Shown here piece after piece: positions 11,216 through 21,782 of a DNA stretch of 64,000 bases; the stretch's first letter is position 1; each line of letters opens with the position of its first letter. A program made the position numbers and the translations under genes. The stretch is taken from the NCBI RefSeq assembly GCF_014356525.2, contig NC_052506.1, positions 98,305,074-98,369,073 on the forward strand. Reading direction: 5' to 3'. This DNA comes from Nilaparvata lugens. Taxonomy: Eukaryota; Arthropoda; Insecta; Hemiptera; Delphacidae. The notes beneath the pieces are model-generated. The model was not told the origin of the DNA. It made no database searches and saw only the letters and a program-made list of their open reading frames with translations.

Positions 11216-11421
11216 TATGAAAATTCATCATGAAATTAATGAAAAATATAATTTCTTGCTTAATAAAATATAATTGACTATTTCAAACTGGATTGAACAG
11301 TTAATATTACATTAATAAACCTGTATCAGCTACCGTCTATAGAAGGCATTGACAAGACAGAGGATTGACAACGTTGTCACCTATTTTTCTCCACTGCCAT
11401 TATAACGTGGACCTCACTATA

Positions 11422-12310
11422 GATTATTCTATTCTACTGGAAGATACATACCCGTTACATATTTTTCCAGCACACGCGTTCATCCTATATTGTTTTATTC
11501 TATACCGGCAGTAATTTGATAGCGAAATTTTTGTGCGGGGGGAGATCGTGGGAGTTTTGGTTGAAGTTAGGGGTGAGAGGGGATGGTACAGCATCCCTTT
11601 TAGGATAGGGGGTGGGGTTAATGAACCCCAGACCTCCCACGTTTCGAGAAAATATGGGAGTGATCGGTTGGGTCGCGTGGCGCTCCCTTGCCTCGCTAAG
11701 CACTTTTCAAAGAGCAACTGTTTTGGTGCCGAAACAAAAACCAGAAATAATAGCAGAGTAAACACAGTTTAAGCATGAAATATGATAATAGCAACGGGTG
11801 TATCTTTTGGAATTGCGAAGGGTGCTTGATTACAGATCGGTCGCCCTGTTTGGGGTGGACCCCAGGGCCATGAAGCACGGGTGGATAAAGTAACGGTTCC
11901 CACACACTGTACAGTGATGTCCCTTGAGAGAGGCGGTGCATTCTCACGCGCGACGGTCATAGAGCCTCTGTGAAACGGAGTGGAAATGGTTGTGTGAATT
12001 TTCCCTTCTACTTATGATGTTCTGAGGCCTAAAATTTTAAAATCCTGTTACTATATTCGGGAAGCTTGCAAGGAGAGAATAAAGTTGGCCCCGGGCTGGG
12101 CCCGACTCACTAAAATGCAGCGGTTTTATCGAAAACTGTCAGCTGTTTTATTAAAACAAGTGGAAAGCCGAGATAAATAGTTCAAGTTGCTGACAGCTGA
12201 TGTGTAATTTGTAATGACAGATCAACACACGTTTCTTTCCTATGCACTTTCAATGTTATCCTGTTATACCCTCGAAAAGGACGAAGGTGTGAATAGATCC
12301 TGATAACCAA
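11422..12310. other. intergenic, unassigned, GC-richer than surroundings
   Basis: From 11530 to 12100 the base composition is more even. Several short ORFs overlap on both strands (around 11424-11960) but none shows a recognisable motif, splice pattern or repeat partner. Possibly an old element; nothing further can be supported. Confidence 0.3.
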
Positions 12311-12905
12311 TGTTCTTCACCTGTATAATGGTTCAAAGAATATGTGTTGATAATATTTGAAGTTGATAAATGGAAGCGATCGTGAGTTATAGTCGACATA
12401 CAAACTCACAAACGAACAACGAATCGAGTCTCTAGTTGAGAGTAGGAACTCGTTGCGGTCGTTCAAAAATGTATAGTTTCTTTGAATCAATTTTGCTTTA
12501 AACAATTATATGAAGGAATATTGCGGGAGTTAAATGTTGCAAGATTAGAGAAAGATAGTCGTGATTTTGAATATTGATCATGGAAATTATTCATTTTCAT
12601 GTCATCAAGCAATCATTAGCTCTGGAATTAGAGAGTAATATGAACGAAATGAATGAATGAATATTGTATGAAATATTGTGAATGTGATCATGATTATTAT
12701 GATAAGAATTGCTAAAGCAGTTGACCAATAAATTATAGGTAATAATTGTTCAATTTATCTTATACTTTCATATATATATATATATATATAATAGATTAAA
12801 TCACCCACAACTTGTGAATTACTGTATTCAGTACATCATCTGTTTCTCAAGGTAGCCCACTCATGATGAAATTTCATGGATTTTGATTTATTATAATAAT
12901 ACTGA
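12311..12905. other. intergenic with an old repeat piece and (TA)n
   Basis: 12325-12500 shares the block ATGGTTCAAAGAATATGTGT and a CGAGTCTC segment with 21835-21980, so it is a dispersed repeat fragment. A (TA)n run lies at about 12771-12790. No gene. Confidence 0.4.
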
Positions 12906-12910
12906 ATTCA

Positions 12911-13143
12911 CGGAGGAAGTATCTCTATTGTTTTCTCCAATACTCTACTCAGGCCCGGTTGCACAAAAGTCGGTTAAATTTTAATCGTGGTTAATTCCAC
13001 AATAACCAATCAGAGAAGCCGTCTCATCAAAAAAGCCTTCTCTGATTGGTTCTCGTAAAACTAATCACAGTTAAATTTAACTACCTTTTTACAACCAAGC
13101 CTGCGTAGAGTATTGGAGAAAGCAATAGAGATACTCCCCTCCG
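12911..13143. repeat. palindrome holding a second palindromic MITE
   Basis: The outer arms 12911-12948 and 13105-13143 are reverse complements (GGAAGTATCTCTATTGTTTT against its inverse). The centre, 12949-13104, is an independent hairpin MITE beginning CAGGCCCGGTTGCACAAAAG and ending with the inverse, with inner arms ACCAATCAGAGAAG / CTTCTCTGATTGGT. A partial relative of the inner MITE is at 15660-15800. Confidence 0.85.
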
Positions 13144-13180
13144 TAAACTCAGACAAAACTAGAATATTCCAAGGAAATTT

Positions 13181-14162
13181 GGGGGGGAAGAATGATCGAA
13201 GAGGTGGAAAAAGTGCAGCGTTTCTTCCTCAAGAAAGTGTTCAACCTACCTATGTGGACTCCGAACTACTGTCTCTATCTTGAGACCCAGGCGGTTCCAC
13301 TGCTTGTCAATACATTGAAGCTTCATATCAAGTTCTTGCAGAGGGAGTATGAAGCTGCCTACCCACAGATATCCTCGTGTTTTATTGGAGAAGATCATTG
13401 AGAAGAAACTGTTCATATACAACGACTGGTTGAGTCTACAGGATATGTATGGAGTCTCTGCATCGGATCTGATCACATGTCATGTACCATCAGTGCTGGC
13501 CAGAGTGGCCGATGAACTTCAGTCAGGATTTAGGAGAAGACTGCAGGAAAGTAGGAGATGTACCCAGAATTGGCACCCTTCACAGACTACGTCCATGAGC
13601 TGACCGACTTCACTCTTATTAAATGGTTTATGAAGGCAAGGACGGAGTTAGTCCAACTCAATAAATATTCTCACAGCCAGGCGGTGAAACTTTGCTCTCT
13701 GTGTAGCCTAAAAGAGGAAGAGGACATAATTCATTTCGTCGTCAGGTGTCCGGTTCTGGCGGAGATACGACATCAACACTTTGGAAGGAGTCTCTTGCTC
13801 GACGCCGAATTGAAGACTCACCTTGACGGGAAGAATTGGAGGATTGTGGGAAGGTACTGTAGGGATGCATGGAAGTACAGATACTTCATGATCCAGGAGT
13901 TTAATTATTGAACTGATTTAAAAACTCTGAACTGAATTGAAATTCTGATTAGATTATGGTGGTCAAATAAAGTATTTATCAACTCCCACAGACGGCGATA
14001 TGCCATGGGGAATAAGCCAACATTTTGTCTGTACCTGTTTATTTAATGTGATGAATATTTATTATTGTTAATATTTATATTGTTTAATATTGTTAATAAT
14101 TACTATCTAATGTTTATTACGCAGGCAATTGTTCAATAAAGGCCTTTATTTATTTTATTTAT
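13181..14162 (+). pseudogene. 5'-truncated LINE with 14-bp TSD
   Basis: The target TTCCAAGGAAATTT is duplicated at 13167-13180 and 14163-14176, which fixes both ends. The insert encodes the C-terminal third of a non-LTR polyprotein in three pieces: 13192-13401, 13349-13603 and 13558-13911, with frameshifts near 13375 and 13560. Recognisable parts are RFFLKKVFNLPMWTPN, QAVPLLVNTLKLHIKF and a terminal zinc-knuckle-like CSLCSLKEEEDIIHFVVRCP (C-x2-C-...-H-x4-C). The 3' end is a short T/A-rich tail after AATAAAGG. The frameshifts show it is dead. The family is I/jockey- or CR1-like; the clade is uncertain. Confidence 0.9.
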
Positions 14163-15163
14163 TTCCAAGGAAATTTTTTTTTAAATCTGCTCATCTCATT
14201 TTCAATTCTTGGAAAATCTCTAAGAATGTTCTTTTTTGTACCTCTTCATTCAGTTCGAGTGAATGGGGAGGGATCATAAATTTTAATTTTCAAAAAATCT
14301 CGAAGAATTTTCCCTTTTCCGTCGCTAACACGGCCCAAGTGATTGTGGATGGATGATAAATTTTAATTTTAAAAATGTCTTAAAGAACCTTTCGTCTTCT
14401 ATCCCTCAACTGAGTGGATAGGGAGGATGATTAGCTAAGAGTGCTGTGAGAATTTTCATTAGTTCCCGTAGCACACCTGAGCTCCAAGTCAAAGAGTCTG
14501 CACCCAGTTAAGATTTCACGAGCTAAAATCTCCAGAACTTTCGCTCTATACCACTATCTCCCTTTATTTCTTCACCTCTTGCTCTCTCTCACTGCCTCTG
14601 CCTCTCTCTCTCTCCACCTCGTCTCTCTCTCACTCTTCTCCTTCCTCGTAGCCATTTTGAGTTGCCATTATCTCTCCATTAAAGGCACACTCAGTGTCAC
14701 TTGCTGAAGAAGGTAAGGCCTCCATTGCACCCCCTTATGTCGGATTAACACAGCCTAATCGAATACTGCACTTGTTTACTACCTTTTCAAATTTAATAGC
14801 TAGGAATCAAGGCTGATACCATAGATTGGAGGTGGAAGTTAGATTGCTTATGTTATTTTGAAATTTATATGAGGATTAGGTTATTTTATTACTCAGTCAT
14901 TTTTTTCCTATTTTTTCTAAGTAGCAATAAATTTGTGGCTTTTAATAATTTCTTAGTATTTTTATTTAATCAGTCATTCTCCATATAAATTTTATAGTGA
15001 ATTCTTGGTGAAGATTTATCTACAATTTCTTATTTTTAAATATTCAATCAGTTGTTACTATGTATCGGGAAGAGAAATTCAGATAGAACGCAACTTTAGC
15101 ATGTTCAATAGTTGGTAGGATTAGGTCAATATTGCTTGACCTAATATTGCTTAGGTCAATATC
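14163..15163. other. intergenic with pyrimidine-rich tract
   Basis: A CT-rich run (14575-14645) leads to a good acceptor (CTTCCTCGTAG), and 61 bases later there is a perfect donor (GAAGAAG|GTAAGG, 14713). The enclosed segment has stops in all frames, so at best it is a non-coding exon. A short perfect palindrome TTAGGTCAA...TTGACCTAA lies at 15121-15144. Nothing else is recognised. Confidence 0.35.
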
Positions 15164-15610
15164 AGTGGTTCTGTGAACAGTAGACCTCACGCAGTATTCT
15201 CATCCACAAGTACCTGATTGAAACTATAGACCTTATGGAAATACAGCAATAGACTGGCTTCTCCACACATCTGTGTAATCACTTGTCAGCTGATTTATGA
15301 TGAATAATTTTATAGTCTGATTTTTACACTAATATTGGCGTATGAAGGAGGCTCCTTCTTCCTCTTATTTTATCCTTGAAATGCAAAATTTCCAAAAACC
15401 TTGTATATACGTCGACGCGCAATTAAAAAAGGAACATACCTGTCAAATTTCATGAAAATTAATTGCCACGTTTCGCCGTGAATGCGCAACATATAAATAT
15501 ATAAACATTCATACATTCAAACATATGAACATTCAAACATTTAAACATTTAAACATTGAGAGAAATGCCAAACCGTCGACTTGAATCTTAGACCTCACTG
15601 CGCTCGGTCA
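15164..15610 (+). mobile_element. repeat family B, complete copy
   Basis: Starts GTTCTGTGAACAGTAGACCT and ends GACCTCACTGCGCTCGGTC. It carries no ORF. The interior includes TTGGCGTATGAAGGAGGCTC and a run of imperfect ACATTCAAACAT units just before the 3' end. Other copies are at 20048-20460, 24601-24790, 26232-26640, 31714-32338, 52068-53290 and 54867-55102. The ends are not inverted repeats, which argues for a SINE- or Helitron-like origin; this is undecided. Confidence 0.85.
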
Positions 15611-15659
15611 ATTATACATTGTCAGTAATTTGTAGGTTACCTCAGAGAGAATAGTATAC

Positions 15660-15800
15660 TTGGAGCTGGTTGCACAAAAGCCTGTTAAATTTTAATCGTG
15701 ATTAATTCCACGAGAACCATTCAGAAAAGCCGTTTTATCAAAAAGGCCTTTTGTTTCAATTTTTGGTTAAAATTTAACCGGTTTTTCTGCTACTGGGCAT
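15660..15800. mobile_element. partial relative of the GGTTGCACAAAAG MITE
   Basis: Matches the left arm of the inner MITE at 12949-13104 (GGTTGCACAAAAGCCTGTTA) and part of its right arm, but is more diverged in the loop. Confidence 0.65.
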
Positions 15801-16101
15801 TGGAATAGAATACTAGGATATTCTCTGGGTACCTATTCTAGGTTTATCTCTGGTTGAATGGAAGAAAGGAATGGAATCAACAGCAGACACTTATCAATGC
15901 ATTTTTGTATGTTAAGTTTTTGAATGTCTGTTGACATTGAATACGGTATCTAATATTGAGATGAACATTTTAAAAATGAACATTTTTGTTAAAAATTGGC
16001 TTCTTCAATTGTTAATTTCATCATACTAACACAACCACTAATACAGGTACACAAATAGTTTCGATCTCTATCACACACATTCTCACCTCTTTTCTCTTAC
16101 T

Positions 16102-16138
<37 letters not shown>

Positions 16139-16607
16139 CTCCACCCTCCAAACGCGTGGCGCGGCGCTCTGGTAGCCACAAAACGCTGTCTCGACATTTT
16201 GATTGATTAAAACAACGTGCGCTCACCGCCCCGCAAACCCCGCTACTGAAAAAAACGCGGTCAAAAACAAACACACGTGGCGTGTCCATCAATAGAGTGG
16301 CGATGATAATAATTATTACTAGCGCATCTCCATTCGACCGTACAACCAGTTCATTAAACACATGTGTTCTGGGTCTCCATACGAGTGCATATGGTTTGGG
16401 AAAGAGTCGAAAGAAATCGAAGCAAAAACAACGGAGTCATTATTGGATACATGTAGCCTAAGTGGCTATAGTGAGATTGGGTGACATCACAGAGAAAATA
16501 AGATATCCCAAGGTTTGTAGAATATTCATTCTAAGTACGGTTGTTTCTATGGAAGTTTTGTATCAAATTATGATGTTGTGTATCAAGTTGAGATGATACT
16601 GTATCAT
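15801..16607. other. intergenic with (CA)n and repeat remnant
   Basis: A (CA)n microsatellite lies at about 16098-16137, followed by about 120 bases of GC-richer sequence without recognisable coding. At 16555-16605 an inverted copy of the GATACAGTATC repeat unit appears; its mate, in opposite orientation, is at 18050-18110, so the two flank the MITE cluster between them. Confidence 0.5.
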
Positions 16608-16890
16608 ATCATAGAGAAACAATAGCGTAAGTAGATATCCCATGGTATAGGGCGTTTATGTCGCAACTTTTACTGTTATCTCAAGCCGATTACTGTCGAT
16701 TATTGTCGATTTTTACTGTTTTGACCAAGTAAGAGTGTATGGACGTCACAATATGAGGGACTACCAACGTCATAAAGCTTCACAGGGAAGAACTACGTGG
16801 ACTATCAGCTTGAGATAACAGTAAAAGTTGCGACATAAACGCCCTATACCATGGGATAATTATCCACTTATGCTATTGTTTCTCTATGAT
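16608..16890. mobile_element. MITE family M, simple copy (~85-bp TIRs)
   Basis: The left arm runs ATCATAGAGAAACAATAGCG through CCCATGGTATAGGGCGTTTA to ACTGTTATCTCAAGC; the right arm is its near-perfect reverse complement. The loop includes ATTACTGTCGATTATTGTCG and a GAGTGTATGGACGTCACA segment. This is the ancestor-like form of the expanded copy that follows at 16975-18040. Confidence 0.92.
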
Positions 16891-16974
16891 CATATTTTGT
16901 TGATCCTATATCATGTTTGATGATACTGTATCATGTTTTCTAATACTTTATCATTTTGTGGTGATACTGTATCA

Positions 16975-18040
16975 TTTATGATGATAAGCATAAGACGATA
17001 TCCCATGGTATAAATCGTTTATGTTCCAATTTCTAAGTCGATTTTTGTTAACTCAAGCCGATTACTGTCGACTACTGCCTATTATTACTGTGCTTTTGGG
17101 GTGAGAGTGTAAGAATGGCACAGTATGAGAGACTATCAGCGTCACATAGCTTTACCAAAAACAACTACTAGGACTTTCGGCTTCAGTTAACAGTGGAATT
17201 TGGGATTACTGTCGATTACTGTATTATCATAGAGTAAAGATACTGTTCGAGTATTACTGTCGACTACTGTCTATTATTATTGTGTAGTTGGGGTGAGAGT
17301 GTAAGAATGGCACAGTATGAGAGACTATCAGCGTCACGTAGCTTCCCCAAAAAACAACTACTGGGATTTTCGGCTTGAGTTAACAGTGGAATTTGGGATT
17401 AGTGTCGACTACTGTCTATTATCGTAGAGTGAAGATACTGTTTAAGTATTACTGTCGACTACTGTCTATTATTAGTGTCTTGTTGGGGTGAGAGTATAAG
17501 AATGGCACAGTATAAGAAACTATCAGCGTCACATAGCTTCACACAACTACTAGGACTTTCGGCTTCAGTTATCAGTGGAATTTGGGATTACTGTCGTCTA
17601 CTGGCTATTATCATACAGTAAAGATACTGTTTAAGTATCAGTTGTTTCTGCTATTATAACTGTGCTATAGGGGTAAGAGTGTAAGAATGGCACAGTATGA
17701 GAGACTACCAGCGTCACATAGCTTCACCAGAGACAACTACTAGGACTTTCGACTTCAGTTGACAATGGAATTTGGGATTACTTTCGACTACTGTCTATTA
17801 TCATAGAGTAAAGATACTGTTTAAGTATCAGTTGTTTCTGCTATTATTACCTATTATTACTATGTTATAGGGGTAAGAGTGTAACAATGACACAGTAGAA
17901 GAGGCTACCAGCATCACATAAATTCACGAAAAAAGAAATACTAGGACTTTCGGCTTGAGTTAACAGTGGAATTTGGAATTTAACGCCCTATACCATGGAA
18001 TATCTTCTCATGCTATCTTTTTTCTATAATTATTATGGTA
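16975..18040. mobile_element. MITE family M, copy with amplified interior
   Basis: It has the same terminal arms as the preceding MITE (CCCATGGTATAAATCGTTTA on the left, CCTATACCATGGAATATCTT on the right) but the loop has been amplified. The anchor GTGAGAGTGTAAGAATGGCA or its variant occurs at 17101, 17293, 17488, 17673 and 17873, a spacing of 185-200 bases. Each monomer contains CTACTAGGACTTTCGGCTT, GTTAACAGTGGAATTTGGGA and ATTACTGTCGACTACTGTCT. Confidence 0.9.
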
Positions 18041-18137
18041 TCAGCACATATGATACAGTATCAACACAATATGATACAGTATCATCTCAACTTGATACAC
18101 AACAACATGAGGCTATAAATTATAAATTGTCCTGAAG

Positions 18138-18460
18138 CTTATGTATGAATAGGAGGACAGTAAAATAGAGATTCTAAAAGTCAGAGTAACTTTGCTCACT
18201 GAAGACTTACTACAGTTCGTAGTAAAACGATTGGAAGACTTGAAAGATCTTGAAGAAGAATTAATGTGAACTGAGCTATAATTATTATGAATTGTCTAAG
18301 AGATTATAAATGAGAAGAGAGCAAAATGAAGATTCTAGAAATCAGAGTAATTTTTATTACTGAAGACTTACTACAGTTCGTAGTTTATGAAACGGTTGGA
18401 GGACTCGAAGATCTCGAATGGACAATGTGAATGAAGCTATTGTTATTATGAGTTTGATAA
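18138..18460. repeat. ~165-bp direct duplication
   Basis: Two copies share ACTGAAGACTTACTACAGTT with AGATTCT(A)nGTCAGAGTAA before it and a GATCTTGAA or GATCTCGAA segment after it. Divergence is about 15-20 percent by eye. No coding potential. Confidence 0.75.
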
Positions 18461-18462
18461 GG

Positions 18463-18655
18463 CTCAACTCACACTTACGCGACTCAAGTCGAAAAGAGAC
18501 TGCGACTCTAGTCTCTTCTCGACGCAGCATGTGTTTTCTAATGGTGACCAGTCGACTCTAGTCTCTGCGACCTCACGACTGTGAGACTGAGTCGAGGGTC
18601 GACTCGACATGTTGGTCGATCCTCGACTTGAGTTGCACAGTACCGTGCTTTTAAT
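18463..18655. mobile_element. rearranged relative of MITE family L
   Basis: Begins with the family L end GGCTCAACTCACACTTACGC (as at 6546) and repeats the CGACTCTAGTC palindromes, but the right arm is replaced by GTCGAGGGTCGACTCGACAT-type sequence, so this copy has lost its mate. Confidence 0.7.
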
Positions 18656-19514
18656 GAAAGTAAGGTCATTATGGAAGTGATGTTTTATCATTTTAGATAA
18701 GACAATAATACGATACAATAATTTTATTTGACAATTTCTCAGTCTTTTTCATTCAACAATAATACGAATCAGATAAGACAATATATTCATAATAATTACT
18801 ATAAAATTTGTTACATGCGCAGAAGTGAAGAATTAAATCTCATATTTCTAATAATGTGAGGTTAGAAAATGGAGTTGTCATGGAACTGAAGTAGTGACAA
18901 TGAGCAAGAATGTCGTAAGGTTGAGACTGGAGTATCCTCGTCTGGAGTCGTACGATTCGAGTCGAGGTAGTGTGATTTGAGTCTAAAAGATGAGTACAGC
19001 AGAATGGAGAACACAATAAAAAGATGGAGAATAGAAGAAGACTGTAACTTATACTTGTTGATTAAAGAATTCAATGATGGATGGGAGACTGAAGATTACT
19101 GTAAAATATAGGTTGGATCGTGTACTTATCACAGTAAACAAATGACAAGTGACTCCGCCCAGTCCATTATCACCTATACAGAGGGCACGCGGCCTCAGGG
19201 TCCCTCAGACCACCGCGCGAGGGTCCCCAGGTCTGGCAGACCGCCGGAACATTACGTGCCAATCATTGCCGATTGATGAGAAATCTGTCAAACGCGGTGC
19301 ACGTGTCAGACACGCGGGTCACACACGTGTTACACGTGTCTGTGTGGAGACCAAAGTACATTCATCTAGTACCGTTTTATAATCGAAGTAGCAACATATA
19401 GTGGATTATAATAGAAGTAGCAACAATGTATTGTTATAGCCAAGTATATATCACAAAGTAGGAGAACATTCTCTGGAACAACTAGGAGAACATTCTCCTC
19501 TTCTCTGTGTATAT
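18656..19514. other. intergenic with a GC-rich island
   Basis: 19155-19335 is clearly GC- and CpG-rich compared with its surroundings, with repeated CACGTGT/ACACGTG motifs (19300-19340). A 77-codon plus-strand ORF at 19149-19382 has no recognisable motif. It could be a promoter or untranslated exon, but nothing in the sequence proves it. Confidence 0.35.
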
Positions 19515-19755
19515 ATACAACTAGCAGGAAACCCGTGCTCCGCAAAGGTCTATTTTAAAACATGACAAACTGTTAACTTGATGTAATGAAACCTTAAAGA
19601 GTTGAAAATGAGCCTACAACCATCCTCGGTTAACTAAGAATCTATATGCAAAATTTCAAGTTAATTTCAGTCCAGTAGTTTAGACGTGATGATGCGTCAA
19701 ACATAATTTTCCTATCCCGCACTTGTATAGGCAAGTTCTTTCCTTTATTATAGTA
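19515..19755 (+). mobile_element. repeat family H, copy 1
   Basis: Begins AACTAGCAGGAAACCCGTGC and contains CCCGTGCTCCGCAAAGGTCT near the start and GTTCTTTCCTTTATTATA at the end. Other copies: 21548-21782 (minus), 32340-32575 (minus), 57528-57745 (plus). About 230 bp, non-coding, with no inverted repeats seen. Confidence 0.8.
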
Positions 19756-19904
19756 TAGATAAGTTCTTCAACTTGGTACTAACATAATGAAGTGAACTCA
19801 ATTTTTGTTTAAAAACCTTCCTCAACTTAATGCCAACCTGAAAAAATTGGAGTGGTTATTAATTTAGCCACCAATTTAGCCATCGCTGTTTCGAAGAGTT
19901 AAGC

Positions 19905-20490
19905 TGCATTCACAACAGAGTTAATAACAAAATGTTAAGAACTCAATCAGTGCTTATTTGTAAAAAATATAAATGAATAAATAAATAATAAAATAAATAT
20001 TATCTAATAAAAAAAATACTTATAGATTATATTAGATTGAACATATACTAGTAGCTCTGTGAACAGTAGACCTCACGCAGTATTCTCATCCACAAGTACC
20101 TGATTGAAACTATAGACCTTATGGAAATACAGCAATAGACTGGCTTTTCCACACATCTGTGTAATCACTTGTCAGCTGATTCATGATGAATAATTCTATA
20201 GTCTGATTTTTACTCCATTATTGGCGTAAGAAGGAGGCTCCTTTTTCCTTATTATCCTTGAAATGCAAAATTTCCAAAAACCTTGTATATACATCGACGT
20301 GCAATTAAAGAAGGAACATACCTGTCAAATTTCATGAAAATCTATTACCGCGTTTCGCCGTAAATGCGCAACATAAAAACATATAAACATATCAACATTT
20401 GAACATTAAGAGAAATGCCAAAACGTCGACTTGAATCTTAGACCTCACTTCGCTCGGTAAATAACTTTGGTGTAAACCAAGCTTCAGTCT
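19905..20490. mobile_element. MITE family E split by a B element
   Basis: The left half (19905-20047) matches family E (AAGCTGC...AACAAAATGTTAA, then TTATAGATTATATTAGATTG) and the right end (20462-20490, AATAACTTTGGTGTAAACC) is the inverted mate. A complete family B copy lies between them. Intact E copies are at 42002-42178, 53352-53535 and 60030-60246. Confidence 0.82.
20048..20460 (+). mobile_element. repeat family B, copy inside an E MITE
   Basis: Full-length relative of 15164-15610, from AGCTCTGTGAACAGTAGACC to GACCTCACTTCGCTCGGT. Insertion removed or replaced part of the host MITE loop. Similarity to the 15-kb copy is very high by eye, suggesting that both are fairly young. Confidence 0.85.
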
Positions 20491-21169
20491 CTCTGGGTTA
20501 TATCAAAGTAGTTCTATATTAACAAATGTACTTTTCAATTATAATGTATTCCTGTCTCAAGAATTAAATTTGAAAATTAATTTAAAAAAATCCAAAAGGA
20601 AATTTGAAATTTGGGCTGCTAGTTGCACGAGATTGACATTTTTAGAATCTATTTGCAAAATTTGGATATCTAAATCATTCCCGTTTTTCCGGTATGCAAT
20701 CCACAAGTTAACATGCTTTGATGCGAACAAGCACAACCCTACTCTCTCTCTTATTATATAGATATCGGAAATACAGTAATAGGGGCAACATTGCTGCAAC
20801 AACAATGGTGGAGTGTGTATGAGGGCTGAGGGTTGCTAGGGCAGGAAGGAAGATGCAACAGTGAAAAACGGTGCCACAAGGCACGGGTCTTTGTTGTTAT
20901 TATGTTGCAAATGGTTGTTATCACAATAGAAGCTGTTGTTATCATCTGATTGGTTATTGTTGGTCTCTTGTCTATTTTTCTGAACATCTTCCCTCTTTTT
21001 CTATGTATAACATGTTGATTTTCTTCTTCGACTGTGTTGTCAAATTGTATAATTCCAGTCGCTTGCATGAAAAGATTGAAATTTTGCACAATTTGCCGAC
21101 ACGTATATATTTTTCAAGTTTCAACTTGTTTTTATTCAGAGTACTAAATTATTGTCATCCATACTAAAG
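20491..21169. other. intergenic, nothing firmly recognised
   Basis: Overlapping short ORFs on both strands (20557-21167) show no motif. No repeat partner was found within the window. Confidence 0.35.
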
Positions 21170-21536
21170 TGAAGTCCACATTATAATGGCAGTGTTTGAT
21201 TAGCAATGGTATTGCTATCCTTGTCTATCATTCAACAAATCGGATAGCGCTATCTCTTCTCGCTTTGCTCTGTTGCCAGATCGTCTTTTAACAATGTTGA
21301 ATTGTTGATTAATCAACAAAATATTTCATTTCAATTATGAAATTATTGAAAAATATATAATGTCTTGCTTAATAAAATTAAATTTATCATTTCAAATGAG
21401 AGTGAACTTTTAATATTACATCAATAAACCTGTATCAGCTACCGTCTATAGAAGACATTGGCAAGACAGAGGATCGGCAACGTTGTTCTCCTATCTTTCT
21501 CCACTGCCATTATAACGTGGACCTCACTATAATAAT
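21170..21536. mobile_element. MITE family C, uninterrupted copy
   Basis: Terminal inverted repeats contain GTCCACATTATAATGGCAGT (left) and its inverse with GTGGACCTCACT (right). The total of about 365 bp is the native size of the family. It supplies the empty site for element D at 9300-11215. Confidence 0.88.
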
Positions 21537-21547
21537 TATAATAAAGA

Positions 21548-21782
21548 ATTGAACTGGCTTGTACTTGTACACGTACGGGATAGGAAAATTATGTTGGACG
21601 CATCGTCACGTCTGAACTACTGGACTGTTTAACTTAAAATTCTGCATATTATAGATTCCAAGGATATTCTGACCAAGGATGGTTATAGGCCTATTTTCAA
21701 TTCTTCAAGATTTCATCACAAGTTTTCAGTTTGTCTAGTTTCAAAATAGACCCTTGCGGAGCACGGGTTACCCGTTAGTAAA
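21548..21782 (-). mobile_element. repeat family H, copy 2
   Basis: Reverse orientation of 19515-19755: TACGGGATAGGAAAATTATG at the left and TTGCGGAGCACGGGTTACCC at the right. Confidence 0.8.

Larger units (their letters stand above)
9126..11421. mobile_element. family C element split by a later insertion
   Basis: The outer ends are inverted repeats containing GTCCACGTTATAATGGCAGT. The left 170 bp and right 200 bp match the ~365-bp uninterrupted copy at 21170-21536 (shared blocks GCGCTATCTCT and CCTGTATCAGCTACCGTCTA). Between them lies element D. A further fragment is at 50386-50545. It carries no coding sequence of its own, so it is a MITE. Confidence 0.88.

Noticed and set aside
11424..11960. 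Cluster of overlapping ORFs on both strands
   Set aside because: No recognisable motif, codon pattern or splice context; overlapping frames on both strands suggest chance in GC-richer DNA.
14652..14712. Small coding exon between a strong acceptor and a perfect donor
   Set aside because: Stops occur in all three frames, so it cannot be an internal coding exon; a non-coding exon remains possible.
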